Below, in pieces: positions 19,088 through 27,840 of a DNA stretch of 57,217 nt. The notes under the pieces were generated by a model that was not told the origin of the DNA, did not search any database, and worked only from the letters and a program-made list of their open reading frames with translations. Position 1 is the stretch's first letter, and every line of letters begins with the position of its first letter. The position numbers and the translations under genes were made by a program. Source of the stretch: Mesorhizobium sp. WSM4306. Lineage in GTDB: Bacteria > Pseudomonadota > Alphaproteobacteria > Rhizobiales > Rhizobiaceae. The stretch spans positions 1 through 57,217 of the forward strand of contig NZ_VFTC01000037.1 in NCBI RefSeq assembly GCF_007003975.1. The letters run 5' to 3'.

Positions 19088-20344
19088 CTACCTCAAATAT
19101 CTTTCCGGCCCCAGCTCCCGCACATCGATATCAGGCACTTTGCTGGAGATGATGTCGGACAGCACCTTGGCCGAGCCGCAGGCCATGGTCCAGCCGAGCG
19201 TGCCGTGGCCGGTGTTGAGATACAGATTGGAGAACTCGGTGCGGCCGATCAGCGGCGGCCCATCCGGCGTCATCGGCCGCAGTCCGCACCAGAACGACGC
19301 GGCCTTGATGTCGCCGCCGTCCGGGAACAGATCGCCGACCGAATGTTCGAGCGTGCGCCGGCGCGATTCATGCAGCCTGAGGTCGAAGCCCGAAATCTCC
19401 GCCGTGCCGCCGACGCGGATGCGGTCGCCGAGCCTGGTGATCGCCACCTTGTAGGTTTCGTCCATCACCGTCGACACGGGTGCTGCGGCGGCATCCTTGA
19501 TCGGTACAGTGATCGAGTAACCCTTAACCGGATAGACCGGGATCGGACGCCTGAGCAGTCGCATGAAGCGTGCCGAATAGCTGCCCAAGGCCAGCACATA
19601 GGCGTCGGCCGCGCGCGAGCGCTGGTCCGTGCCGAAGCTGACGATGCGATTGCGGTTCTTGGTGAAGCGCCTGATCTGCGTGCCGTATTCGAAGGTGACG
19701 CCACGCGCCACGCAGAGCTCGGCCAGCCGGTCGGTGAACATCTTGCAGTCGCCGGTTTCGTCGCCGGGCAGCCTGAGCCCACCTACAAATTTTTCCTTGA
19801 CGCCGGCCAGTGCCGGCTCGGCGGCGATACAGCCATCGGGATCGAGCAACTCATAGGGTACGCCATATTTCTTCAGGACCTCGACATCGCCGCCGGTGCC
19901 GTCGAGCTGCTTTTGCGTGCGAAACAGCTGCAGCGTGCCTTTGGTGCGCTCGTCATAGGCGATGCCGGTCGCCTGGCGCAGCGCCTTCAGCGTGTCGCGG
20001 CTGTATTCGGCGAGCGGCACCATGCGCGCCTTGTTGATGGCGTAGCGATCGGCCGTGCAGTTGCGCAGCATCTTGAGCAGCCACGTCCACATATGCGGAT
20101 CGAAGGCCGGCCGCACCACCAGCGGACCATGCTTCATCAACAGCCATTTGATCGCTTTCACCGGAATGCCGGGACCGGCCCAGGGCGAGGCGTAGCCGGG
20201 CGAAACCTCGCCGGCATTGGCGAAGCTGGTTTCCAGCGCCGGCCCTTTCTGGCGGTCGAACACCGTGACCTCGTGGCCGGCCTCGGCGAGATAGTAGGCT
20301 GTGGTGACCCCGATAACGCCGCCGCCCAACACGAAGATCTTCAT
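19088..20344 (-). CDS. dadA: D-amino acid dehydrogenase, small subunit type
   Basis: A 418-residue FAD enzyme that oxidatively deaminates D-alanine and other D-amino acids and passes electrons to the respiratory chain. It starts MKIFVLGGGVIGVTTAYYLAEAG, a complete FAD-binding motif, and ends with the typical NTGHGTLGWTMACGSAKVLSD region. The ATG at 20344 has GGAGAG upstream. The alanine racemase gene lies 100 bases upstream on the same strand. Together they form the usual alanine catabolic pair, L-Ala to D-Ala to pyruvate. The tacAT operon follows about 70 bases downstream. Confidence 0.93.
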   Translation of the reverse strand: MKIFVLGGGVIGVTTAYYLAEAGHEVTVFDRQKGPALETSFANAGEVSPGYASPWAGPGIPVKAIKWLLMKHGPLVVRPAFDPHMWTWLLKMLRNCTADRYAINKARMVPLAEYSRDTLKALRQATGIAYDERTKGTLQLFRTQKQLDGTGGDVEVLKKYGVPYELLDPDGCIAAEPALAGVKEKFVGGLRLPGDETGDCKMFTDRLAELCVARGVTFEYGTQIRRFTKNRNRIVSFGTDQRSRAADAYVLALGSYSARFMRLLRRPIPVYPVKGYSITVPIKDAAAAPVSTVMDETYKVAITRLGDRIRVGGTAEISGFDLRLHESRRRTLEHSVGDLFPDGGDIKAASFWCGLRPMTPDGPPLIGRTEFSNLYLNTGHGTLGWTMACGSAKVLSDIISSKVPDIDVRELGPERYLR

Positions 20345-20443
20345 CGCATCACTCTCCACGACGACATCTTATCCGTGCCTGAAGCCGTCGCCTCCTGTCT
20401 GCCGGATTTTGCCGCGTCCGCCAAGGGGTGGCGTGTCGCGCCT

Positions 20444-21553
20444 CTATTCGTTGATGTAGCGGCGATGAAAGCGGGGGCCGAGGCTGGTCAGGATTTCATA
20501 GCCGATGGTGCCGGCATGACCGGCCGCATCGTCGACGCTCTGCGACGGACCCAGCAGTTCGACAAGGTCGCCCTCGCGCAAGCGGCCGGCCGGCAGCGCC
20601 GAGATGTCGAGGATGATCGAATCCATCGACACGCGTCCGACAAAGGGCAGCCTGACACCTTCGAACCAGGCGGCCGACGCGGCGCGCCGGTGCCAGCCAT
20701 CGGCATAACCGAGCGAGATCGTCGCCGCGCGCAAGGGACCGCTGGCCAGAAAGGCATGGCCGTAGCCGACGCCCACACCCTTTTCAATGCTGCGCGTCTG
20801 GATGATCTTTGCCTCGAGCCCTACCACCGGCAGCATCGGGTTCGCCTCGCTTGGCGTCGGGTTGATGCCGTAGAGCGCAGCACCTGGGCGGGCGAGGTCG
20901 TACCGATAGCGTGGCCCGAGAAAGATGCCGGAGGAATTGTCGAGCGACGCCGGCGCCTTGGGCAGCATTTTGCGCAACCGTTCGAATTCCATGAGTTGCG
21001 CATCATTGGCCGCATTGGTGGGTTCGTCGGCACGGGCCAGATGGCTCATGACCAGGACAACGTCGACGCCGGCGAAGGCATCGGCCGCAAGCGCCTCGAC
21101 CTCCGCAGGCGCCATCCCCAGCCGTGACATGCCACTATCGACCTGGATGGCCGCCTTGAACTTGCGGCCAGCCTTTTGGCCGGCCTCGCTCCATGCCTTC
21201 AGCTGTCCGGCACTGTTGATGACGGGCACAAGATCCGCCGCAACCGCCTCCGGCTCGGAGCCCGGCGGCAAGCCGTTCAGCACATGGATCTGCGGCCGCG
21301 GCCCGAGTGCGTCGCGCAGCGCCACACCCTCAGTGGGATGCGCGACAAAGAAGATGTCGCAGCCTTCGGCAACCAGTGCCGTCGCCACCTGCCGCGCGCC
21401 GAGCCCGTAACCGTCGGCCTTGACCACGCCGGCGCAGCGCGCGCCGCCGAGCCTCGCCTTCAGCCGCCGGTAATTCTCCCTGACCGCGCCGAGATCGATG
21501 GTCAGGATCGCGCCGGCCGCCGCTTCGCTGATCGCGTCTTCGGCTTTAAGCAT
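20444..21553 (-). CDS. alr: Alanine racemase (catabolic, dadX-like)
   Basis: A 369-residue PLP-dependent alanine racemase. The PLP lysine is Lys45 in VVKADGYGLG, and the conserved GYGHAF and SLGYADGW motifs and SMDSI near the C-terminus are present. The coupling to dadA suggests the catabolic DadX role, while supply of D-alanine for the cell wall is also possible. The start at 21553 gives the usual N-terminal length. ATG 21586 is possible but lies in the repeat element upstream. Confidence 0.9.
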   Translation of the reverse strand: MLKAEDAISEAAAGAILTIDLGAVRENYRRLKARLGGARCAGVVKADGYGLGARQVATALVAEGCDIFFVAHPTEGVALRDALGPRPQIHVLNGLPPGSEPEAVAADLVPVINSAGQLKAWSEAGQKAGRKFKAAIQVDSGMSRLGMAPAEVEALAADAFAGVDVVLVMSHLARADEPTNAANDAQLMEFERLRKMLPKAPASLDNSSGIFLGPRYRYDLARPGAALYGINPTPSEANPMLPVVGLEAKIIQTRSIEKGVGVGYGHAFLASGPLRAATISLGYADGWHRRAASAAWFEGVRLPFVGRVSMDSIILDISALPAGRLREGDLVELLGPSQSVDDAAGHAGTIGYEILTSLGPRFHRRYINE

Positions 21554-21579
21554 GCCAAGCTCGCAGAGGTTGGTGCCGC

Positions 21580-21749
21580 CCCTCATTGTCCTGCCGGACA
21601 TTTCTCCCCGTATAGTGACGGGGAGAAAGGGCTGGCTTCACCCTTGCCGCTTTTTTTGCAACGTCGGCGATTGCCGAAATCGGCGATGAAAGCGCCCCTC
21701 TCCCCGTCACTATACGGGGAGAGGATGCCGGCAGGCAGGTGAGGGGCAG
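21580..21749. repeat. Palindromic intergenic repeat element between rppH and alr
   Basis: A large imperfect palindrome. The outer arms begin CCCCTCA with CCTGCCGG, and end GCCGGCAGG with TGAGGGG. Inside are two hairpins with 11-base arms built on CTCCCCGTATAGTGACGGGGAG (21601-21628) and its reverse (21697-21724). Together with the flanks it fills most of the 298-base space between the two genes. It shares its architecture with 10264-10493 and 14429-14589. Confidence 0.85.
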
Positions 21750-21851
21750 CGCAAACGTTACGTCATGATGCCATTGCATAAGCGGCTCGCGGCTGGGCAT
21801 TTCCGGACCAATAAAGCACGAATCCCGCACCGCGCGAACGGTCATATCGGC

Positions 21852-22364
21852 CTATGCCAGGTGACGGAACGCCGCCACCACGTCCTCATAGACCTTGCGC
21901 TTGAACGGCACGATCAGGTCGGGCAGGTCCCGCATCGGCCGCCAAGCCCATTCGTCGAATTCGGCCGTATGGCCGCCGGGCGGCGGATTGATCTGGATTT
22001 CGCTGGTCTCGCCATGAAAGCGGTAGGCGAACCATTTCTGCGTCTGGCCACGATAGCGGCCCTTGAAGGCGATGCCGACCAGATTGGCCGGCAGATCGTA
22101 GTTGATCCAGTGCGGCGCCTCGGCCAGCAGCGTCACCGAGCGCATGCCGGTCTCTTCGTAGAGCTCGCGCCCCGCCGCCTGCAGCGGTTCCTCGCCCTTG
22201 TCGATGCCGCCTTGCGGCATCTGCCAGAGCTGCTTCGTGCCGGCAAATTCGCTGTCCGGCTCGGCGATGCGATGGCCGACCCAGACCATCCCGTCGCCAT
22301 TGAGGATCATCAGTCCGACGCAGGGGCGGTAGGGCAGCGTCTCGGGATCGATCTTTTTAGCCAT
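21852..22364 (-). CDS. rppH: RNA pyrophosphohydrolase (Nudix)
   Basis: A 170-residue Nudix hydrolase that removes pyrophosphate from the 5' end of mRNA and so starts decay. The Nudix box is complete: GGIDKGEEPLQAAGRELYEE, then TG. The N-terminal LPYRPCVGLMILN and the phrase FAGTKQLWQMPQGG are typical of RppH. The length is usual. It lies 31 bases after the polysaccharide deacetylase gene, in the order ctpA-deacetylase-rppH that is common in rhizobia. Confidence 0.94.
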   Translation of the reverse strand: MAKKIDPETLPYRPCVGLMILNGDGMVWVGHRIAEPDSEFAGTKQLWQMPQGGIDKGEEPLQAAGRELYEETGMRSVTLLAEAPHWINYDLPANLVGIAFKGRYRGQTQKWFAYRFHGETSEIQINPPPGGHTAEFDEWAWRPMRDLPDLIVPFKRKVYEDVVAAFRHLA

Positions 22365-22395
22365 CAGTCAGGTCCAGCCGTTTCGGGAGTTCGCG

Positions 22396-23574
22396 CTAAT
22401 TTTTTTCCGGGTCTATGGCCACCGCCGAGATCGGCACGATCTCGATGCCGCGCTTTTTCGCCTCGAGCACCCAGGCCGCAACCGTGTCGACGGTGAGATC
22501 GAAGGCCGAGCCGATACCGACGGCGGAGCCTTTGGCGCGCGCTGTGGCTTCCAGCGCGTCGAGCTTTTTCAGGATGGCGCCGCGATCCTGCACGGCATCG
22601 ATCGCCATATCGCCGGCGACAAACGGCACGCCGTCCTTCAAGGCGAGATCGGGCGCCAGGCTCCGCGCGGACGAGCCGTCGTCGACATAGGCAAGGCCGC
22701 GTTTGCCTAGCTCGGCCATGAACGGTCCCATCGCCGTCGCGTCGGCGGAAAAGCGCGCGCCCATATAGTTCATGACGCCGGTATAATTGGTGGTCCGCGA
22801 CAGCGCCCAGCGCAGGCTCTTCAGGTTGTCATCCGGGCTCGCCGCCACCGTCAGCGTGTTGCGGCCGGGATTGACGTTGGGATAGTCGAACGGTTCGAGC
22901 GGCACCTGCATGACGACCTCATGCCCGCTCTGCCGTGCCGCCTGCATCCAGCGGCCGATGCTGTTGCCTTGCGGCGCAATGGCCAGCGTCACTTCCGCCG
23001 GCAGCTTGGCGATCGCCGCCTGCGTGCCGGTCTGCGACACGGCAAGCCCACCGATGACAATCGCCACGCGGGCGCCTCGCGACCCGGACCACGGCCGCGC
23101 ATAGACGTCGAACGGCCGCCTGCCGTCGGCGGCACGGACCGGCAGCGGGCCGGTGTCGCTGGCCTCGATCAGCGCCTTGTCAGGAATATGTGCGATCTTC
23201 AGATTCTGACCGATCGTCGACGGGTCATGGATGACGATGGCTGCATTCGGCGGACCGTCGCCCTCTTGGGTCTGCACATGGATGATCTGCGGCCCGGCTG
23301 CCTTGGGCGGCGTTTCCGCCTTCGGCGCTGCGGGCTCGGCAGTCGGTGCCGCCGCGGCAGGCTCCGCCGCCGCCGTCACCTTCGGCGTCGAGACCGCCGC
23401 CTGTTCGGGCTTGCGGAACGGCTTTTCGCGAAGCGCGATCGCGCCGGAGATGCCGAGCGCGGCCAGGACGACCAGCGTCGTCGCGACAGCACGGGCGCTC
23501 AACCCGCGCGACACAGCGCGCGGCCGGACGGTCTGTCCGAGCGGGCGTTCTATGTCCTTGCCGATGTCAGCCAA
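22396..23574 (-). CDS. Divergent polysaccharide deacetylase family protein (DUF610/YibQ type)
   Basis: A protein of about 392 residues with one N-terminal membrane segment (around residues 28-47), a Pro/Ala/Glu-rich linker, and a C-terminal divergent polysaccharide deacetylase domain (VAIVIGGLAVSQ, then LPAEVTLAIAPQG, GHEVVMQVPLEPF, ending VEIVPISAV). The family is found next to ctpA and envC in many Proteobacteria and is thought to act on the cell envelope, with no defined substrate. The start is uncertain. A TTG at 23574 with GGGGAT upstream gives the usual ADIGKDIERPLG beginning. ATG 23616 is the alternative. Confidence 0.82.
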   Translation of the reverse strand: MADIGKDIERPLGQTVRPRAVSRGLSARAVATTLVVLAALGISGAIALREKPFRKPEQAAVSTPKVTAAAEPAAAAPTAEPAAPKAETPPKAAGPQIIHVQTQEGDGPPNAAIVIHDPSTIGQNLKIAHIPDKALIEASDTGPLPVRAADGRRPFDVYARPWSGSRGARVAIVIGGLAVSQTGTQAAIAKLPAEVTLAIAPQGNSIGRWMQAARQSGHEVVMQVPLEPFDYPNVNPGRNTLTVAASPDDNLKSLRWALSRTTNYTGVMNYMGARFSADATAMGPFMAELGKRGLAYVDDGSSARSLAPDLALKDGVPFVAGDMAIDAVQDRGAILKKLDALEATARAKGSAVGIGSAFDLTVDTVAAWVLEAKKRGIEIVPISAVAIDPEKN

Positions 23575-23746
23575 GCCGTATCCCCGTGCGCATGATCCAC
23601 GAAATCTTTTCGCCATGCGCAGATCCAAAACTGACGGCGCGTCCTCGGCGCCTTTTGAGGCACCGCTCTCCAGCCACTGCCTCCGAATCAAACTGCCGGA
23701 ACCTTGCGGTCCCGGCAGCATTGCATTGCTTCGATCAGGCAGCCAG

Positions 23747-23794
23747 ATGCATGTCGCTCAAAAGTGGTCCCGGTTTTGGGACAACGACATGCAT
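23747..23794. repeat. 48-base palindromic repeat, copy 1
   Basis: The arms ATGCATGTCG and CGACATGCAT enclose an inner pair around CAAAAGTGG and CGGTTTTGGG. A second copy of exactly the same length is at 26555-26602. I recognise this as a dispersed rhizobial intergenic palindrome from memory, not from a search. Confidence 0.8.
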
Positions 23795-23819
23795 CAAACA
23801 AAGAGTCTCGCCGGTCGAC

Positions 23820-25145
23820 TTACTGGTTGAGCACGGCCTTCTCCGGATTCGGCGGGAACGCCGGATCGGTCTTCTGGCCGCGCAGCAGCTGTTCGGCGTA
23901 GATCAGTTGCAGATCGTCCTTAGGATCCGGCGGCACATAGGCAGCCGAGCCCGAACCGGTATCGCTCTCGTCGGCGCCCTTGATGTGGCCCTTGAGGTCC
24001 GATTCGCCGCGCGTCAGGTCCCTGCCCTGCAGTTCGGGCGGCAGCGGCTGGTCGACCTTGATGTCGGGCGTGATGCCCTTGCCCTGGATCGACTTGCCGG
24101 ACGGCGTGTAATAAAGCGCCGTCGTCAGACGCAGCGCGCCGTTCTCGCCAAGCGGGATGATGGTCTGCACCGAGCCCTTGCCGAAGGACTGCGTGCCGAC
24201 CACGGTGGCGCGACGCAGGTCCTGCAGCGCGCCGGCAACGATTTCCGAAGCACTGGCCGAACCGCCATTGACCAGCACGACCAGCGGCTTGGCGCCGATG
24301 TCGTCGCCTGTCTTGGCGTCGAAGCGGGTGACATCCTTCGGGTCGCGGCCGCGGGTCGAGACAATCTCGCCACGGTCGAGGAAGGCGTCGGACACGCTCA
24401 CCGCCTGGTCGAGCAGGCCGCCCGGGTTGAGGCGCAGATCGAGCACATAGCCCTTGAGCTTGTCGTTCGGCACCTGCTTCTTGATGGTGTCGATGGCGTT
24501 CTCAAGGTCGTCGTAGGTCTTTTCGGTGAAGGAGGTGATCTTCATGTAGCCGATGTCGTTCTCGACCCGGAACTTGACCGCCTTGACCTTGATGATGTCG
24601 CGCACGACGGTCAGCTCGATCGGCTTGTCGGCGCCCTGGCGCAGGATGGTGAGCTTGATCGGCGTGTTGACCAGGCCGCGCATCTTCTCGACCGCGTCGT
24701 TCAGCGTCAGGCCGCGAACCTCTTGGCCATCGATCTTGGCGATATAGTCGCCGGCCAGCACGCCTGCCTTGGCGGCCGGGGTGTCGTCAATCGGCGTGAT
24801 CACCTTGACCAGGTCATTCTCCATGGTGACCTCGATGCCGAGGCCGCCGAACTCACCCTTGGTCTGCACGCGCATGTCCTGCGCCTGCTCGGCATTCATG
24901 TAGGAGGAATGCGGATCGAGCGAGGCCAGCATGCCGTTGATGGCGTTTTCGACCAGCGACTTGTCGTCCGGCGGCGTCACATACTGCGCCCGCACGCGCT
25001 CGAAGATGTCGCCGAAGATCGCCAGTTGCTTGTAGGTTTCGGAGCCTGCGGCGTTCGCCGTCGAGCCGGGCGCGCCATAGACCAGGCTCATCGCTGACGC
25101 GCCCATCAGCGCACCGGCAATAAGAAGCGACAGTTTCCGCATCAT
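23820..25145 (-). CDS. ctpA: C-terminal processing peptidase (S41 family)
   Basis: A 441-residue periplasmic serine protease of family S41. It has a signal sequence (RKLSLLIAGALMGASAMSLV), a PDZ domain (about residues 85-165, with GGLGIEVTMEND) and the peptidase core. The catalytic serine is in GGSASASEIVAGAL and the lysine in GTQSFGKGSVQT. The family trims envelope proteins and peptidoglycan hydrolases. Two ATG codons stand in tandem (25145 and 25142) after GGAAGGACG. The start lies two bases from the envC stop codon, so the two are co-transcribed. Confidence 0.94.
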   Translation of the reverse strand: MMRKLSLLIAGALMGASAMSLVYGAPGSTANAAGSETYKQLAIFGDIFERVRAQYVTPPDDKSLVENAINGMLASLDPHSSYMNAEQAQDMRVQTKGEFGGLGIEVTMENDLVKVITPIDDTPAAKAGVLAGDYIAKIDGQEVRGLTLNDAVEKMRGLVNTPIKLTILRQGADKPIELTVVRDIIKVKAVKFRVENDIGYMKITSFTEKTYDDLENAIDTIKKQVPNDKLKGYVLDLRLNPGGLLDQAVSVSDAFLDRGEIVSTRGRDPKDVTRFDAKTGDDIGAKPLVVLVNGGSASASEIVAGALQDLRRATVVGTQSFGKGSVQTIIPLGENGALRLTTALYYTPSGKSIQGKGITPDIKVDQPLPPELQGRDLTRGESDLKGHIKGADESDTGSGSAAYVPPDPKDDLQLIYAEQLLRGQKTDPAFPPNPEKAVLNQ

Positions 25146-25146
25146 T

Positions 25147-26490
25147 TCACGTCCTTCCAGAGAAGCGGTCCGCCCACCATGGGGTCGGATCGACGGGTTT
25201 TCCATCCTTGCGGAACTCGACGTAGAGTTCCGGCGTGGCATTTCCATTCTTCGAGGCCGAGGTGCTTGCCACCCGGGCCTCTCCCATCGCGCCGACCGGC
25301 TCTCCTGCGAGCACCGACTGGCCAGACGCGACGCTGATTCTGCTCATCCCCGCCAGAACGACATGATAGCCGTCTCCCGCATTGAGGATCAAGAGTTGAC
25401 CATAGGAGCGAAAAGGCCCCGCATAAAGCACATTTCCGTCCGCCGGTGCCGTAACGATGGCTCCCGATTGTGTCGCAACCATGTCGCCAAGCATCACCGC
25501 GCCGTTACCGTCATCGGCCCCGAAACGGCGCTTGATCTTGCCGGTGACAGGCAGTGCGACCTGGCCCTGAAGCGCCGAGAACGGCGCCGAGGCGGTGAGG
25601 CGATTGCCTTCCGGCACCGGCAGAGAGGCGAGCTCCGTCGACGCGGTCGTATCGGCGTCGGTCTTGTCTGCGTCGGCAGCCTTCTGCTCGCCAGCTTTCG
25701 CAGCATCCGCCGCCTTGCGGCTCTTGTCGGCCTCGAGCGAGGCGATCAGTTCCTTCAGGCTGCCGGCCTTGGCCGCAAGGGCTTGGGAGCGCTGCTTTTC
25801 CGCCACGATCGCGGTCCAGGTGTCCGCTTCGAGCTTCTGCTTGGCCTCAAGCAGCATGGAGAGCCGCTTCTTTTCCGCTGTCTGCTCGCCGACCGCCACC
25901 GTCAGCCGAGTCCGCTCGGCCTCGATCGAGGCCGTTACCCGTGTCTGTTCCTTGAGATCGGCCAGCAATTTGTCGGTCTGCTGGCGCAGTTCCGGCACCA
26001 CCGCGCCGAGCAGGATGGCGCTGCGCACCGACGACAGCGCGTCTTCCGGCTTGACCAGGATCGCCGGCGGCGGGTTGAGCCCCATGCGCTGCAGCGCGCC
26101 CAGCACCTCGGCCAGCACGTCGCGCCGCGCCGCCAGCGAGACGCGGATTTTCTGTTCCTCGCCCTTCAGGCCTTCGAGCCTGGCGCCGATATCCTCGATG
26201 TCCTGGCCGAGCTTCTGTTCGGTCATCGCCGACTGGATCAGGGCCGCGGTGATCGAGGCATGGTCCTTCTTGACCGCCGCAATGTCGGCGGCAAGCTTGG
26301 CCAGCCGTTCGGACGACAAGGTGATCTCGGCCGAAACCTTCTCATATTCGGCGCGGCTTTGGTCGGGGTCGGGCGCGATATCGAGTGTGCTCTGCGCCCG
26401 CGCAAGCCCAAGCGATAGCAACAGCGCCGCGACAGCGATGCCATAGCGCGCGCGCCCGTAGCCCGTTCCTGATTTCCCGTTGTCAGCCAT
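25147..26490 (-). CDS. EnvC-like murein hydrolase activator with degenerate LytM domain
   Basis: A 447-residue protein: signal peptide (residues 1-32, ending LARAQ), a long coiled-coil region (about 40-265) and a C-terminal M23/LytM domain (about 320-440). The zinc ligands are not in place. Where active enzymes have HxxxD the sequence reads MLGDMVAT, and the late HxH position reads YHVVLAG. It should therefore be a non-catalytic activator of amidases in cell separation, like EnvC of E. coli. It is directly upstream of ctpA and downstream of rlmH, the normal order in this group. Confidence 0.88.
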   Translation of the reverse strand: MADNGKSGTGYGRARYGIAVAALLLSLGLARAQSTLDIAPDPDQSRAEYEKVSAEITLSSERLAKLAADIAAVKKDHASITAALIQSAMTEQKLGQDIEDIGARLEGLKGEEQKIRVSLAARRDVLAEVLGALQRMGLNPPPAILVKPEDALSSVRSAILLGAVVPELRQQTDKLLADLKEQTRVTASIEAERTRLTVAVGEQTAEKKRLSMLLEAKQKLEADTWTAIVAEKQRSQALAAKAGSLKELIASLEADKSRKAADAAKAGEQKAADADKTDADTTASTELASLPVPEGNRLTASAPFSALQGQVALPVTGKIKRRFGADDGNGAVMLGDMVATQSGAIVTAPADGNVLYAGPFRSYGQLLILNAGDGYHVVLAGMSRISVASGQSVLAGEPVGAMGEARVASTSASKNGNATPELYVEFRKDGKPVDPTPWWADRFSGRT

Positions 26491-26554
26491 TGAAGCCCGA
26501 CTCTATGCGTGGCTTCGTTAACGAACCATCAACCATGATCGAAACCGAAGCCGA

Positions 26555-26602
26555 ATGCATGTCGCCCAAAAGTGACCTCGGTTTTAGGAAAACGACATGC
26601 AT
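26555..26602. repeat. 48-base palindromic repeat, copy 2
   Basis: The arms ATGCATGTCG and CGACATGCAT are the same as at 23747-23794, with an inner CCCAAAAGTG and CGGTTTTAGG. The two copies flank the envC-ctpA pair in the same orientation. It lies in the 209-base space between rlmH and envC. Confidence 0.8.
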
Positions 26603-26615
26603 AAACCAAAGACCT

Positions 26616-26639
26616 AAAGCGCGCCGCCTGACGCGCTTT
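26616..26639. terminator. Hairpin downstream of rlmH
   Basis: The perfect 8-base arms AAAGCGCG and CGCGCTTT flank an 8-base loop. It is about 60 bases past the rlmH stop codon and right next to the 48-base palindrome. The short A/T ends could serve as a weak terminator in either direction. Confidence 0.55.
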
Positions 26640-26699
26640 AGCATAAGACAGCGGTGCATTGGGGCGGAAATCGGTATGACGGTGATTGCGTCCACTGGT

Positions 26700-27182
26700 T
26701 TACGACCGATGGTACGGATGGCCGGAGAGAATCGTCGCCGCCCGGTAAAGCTGCTCGCCCAGCATGATACGCACCATTTGGTGCGGCCAGGTCGCGGCGC
26801 CGAACGACAGCACCAGATCGGCCTGGTCGCGCAGCGGCTGGTCGTGACCGTCGGCGCCGCCTATGGCGATGACCAGCGCCTTGCGGCCGCCGTCGCGCAA
26901 CTGGCTGATTCGGGTGGCGAAATCATCCGAGGAGAGGTTCTTGCCGCGTTCGTCGAGCAGGAACAGCGCCGTTCCCGGCTGCAGCTGCGCCTGCAGCTTC
27001 TGCCCTTCCTCGCGGCGGCGCTCATTGGCGTTCTGCGCGCGTCCCTCGGCAATCTCGGTGACACCGGAGAATTCGAGCCCGATCGCCGGGCCGCTCTTGG
27101 CGAAACGCTCGAAATAGCGGTCGGCGAGTTCTCTCTCGGGGCCGGTCTTCATCCGGCCCACGGCATGAACGAATACTTTCAT
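26700..27182 (-). CDS. rlmH: 23S rRNA (pseudouridine1915-N3)-methyltransferase
   Basis: A 160-residue SPOUT-fold methyltransferase that modifies pseudouridine 1915 in helix 69 of 23S rRNA. Visible family marks are ALFLLDERGKNLSSDDFA near residue 71, the SAM-binding IGGADGHD near 105 and the C-terminal ILGEQLYRA-like string MLGEQLYRAATILSGHPYH. The length is standard. It lies 27 bases after rsfS, the usual partner. Confidence 0.95.
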   Translation of the reverse strand: MKVFVHAVGRMKTGPERELADRYFERFAKSGPAIGLEFSGVTEIAEGRAQNANERRREEGQKLQAQLQPGTALFLLDERGKNLSSDDFATRISQLRDGGRKALVIAIGGADGHDQPLRDQADLVLSFGAATWPHQMVRIMLGEQLYRAATILSGHPYHRS

Positions 27183-27209
27183 CCCGCCTCTATAAGCCGC
27201 GCGTGCGGC

Positions 27210-27659
27210 TTAGTGGAGGGTCTCTTCCTCGAGATCCGGCGCCTGCCACATCTTTTCAAGATTGTAGAATTCGCGGACTTCGGGGCGGAAGACATGGACG
27301 ATGATATCGCCCGAATCGATCAGGACCCAGTCGGCGCCGGACAACCCCTCGACGCGCGCCATGCCGAGGCCGGCATCCTTCAGCGCCTTGAGGAGATGGT
27401 CGGCGACAGCCGAGACATGACGGTGCGATCGACCCGACGCGACGACCATATAGTCGCCGAGGCTCGATTTCCCCTGAATGTCGATTGAGACAATATTTTC
27501 GGCCTTGGAGTCTTCCAGACTGGCAAGGACTGTCTTGATGGCACGGGATACGGCGTCGTCTACGCTGATCCTGGCCGGCGAAGGCACGATGTCGGCCTTC
27601 TTCCGCAGTGCTGTTCTCAGTGTATTTCCTTTCGCAGCAAGAACAACCAAATCACCCAT
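27210..27659 (-). CDS. rsfS: Ribosomal silencing factor RsfS
   Basis: A RsfS/Iojap protein that binds ribosomal protein L14 and blocks subunit joining when nutrients run out. The conserved region runs from AIKTVLASLEDSKAENI through YMVVASGRSHRHVSAVAD, VEGLSGADWVLIDSGD and VHVFRPEVREFYNLEKMW. The start is unclear. ATG 27659 is given here but has no ribosome binding site, GTG 27674 lies upstream, and a CTG at 27620 has AAAGGAAA at ideal spacing and would give 136 residues, closer to the family length. Confidence 0.9.
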   Translation of the reverse strand: MGDLVVLAAKGNTLRTALRKKADIVPSPARISVDDAVSRAIKTVLASLEDSKAENIVSIDIQGKSSLGDYMVVASGRSHRHVSAVADHLLKALKDAGLGMARVEGLSGADWVLIDSGDIIVHVFRPEVREFYNLEKMWQAPDLEEETLH

Positions 27660-27840
27660 GAAATCAGGTGACACCCCATAGATAGGCAGAGTTCCGTTGC
27701 AGTTTCAAGACGCAGGCCGCGCCAGCGCGAACGTGGCGCCCACCTTGCGGTTCCGCCGGGCTTCAAAAAAAATCGGAACCCATGGCGACCGCCAGGGTTA
27801 TCGACACGTTATCGACCCATCGCCCAACCGGATTTTCCTG

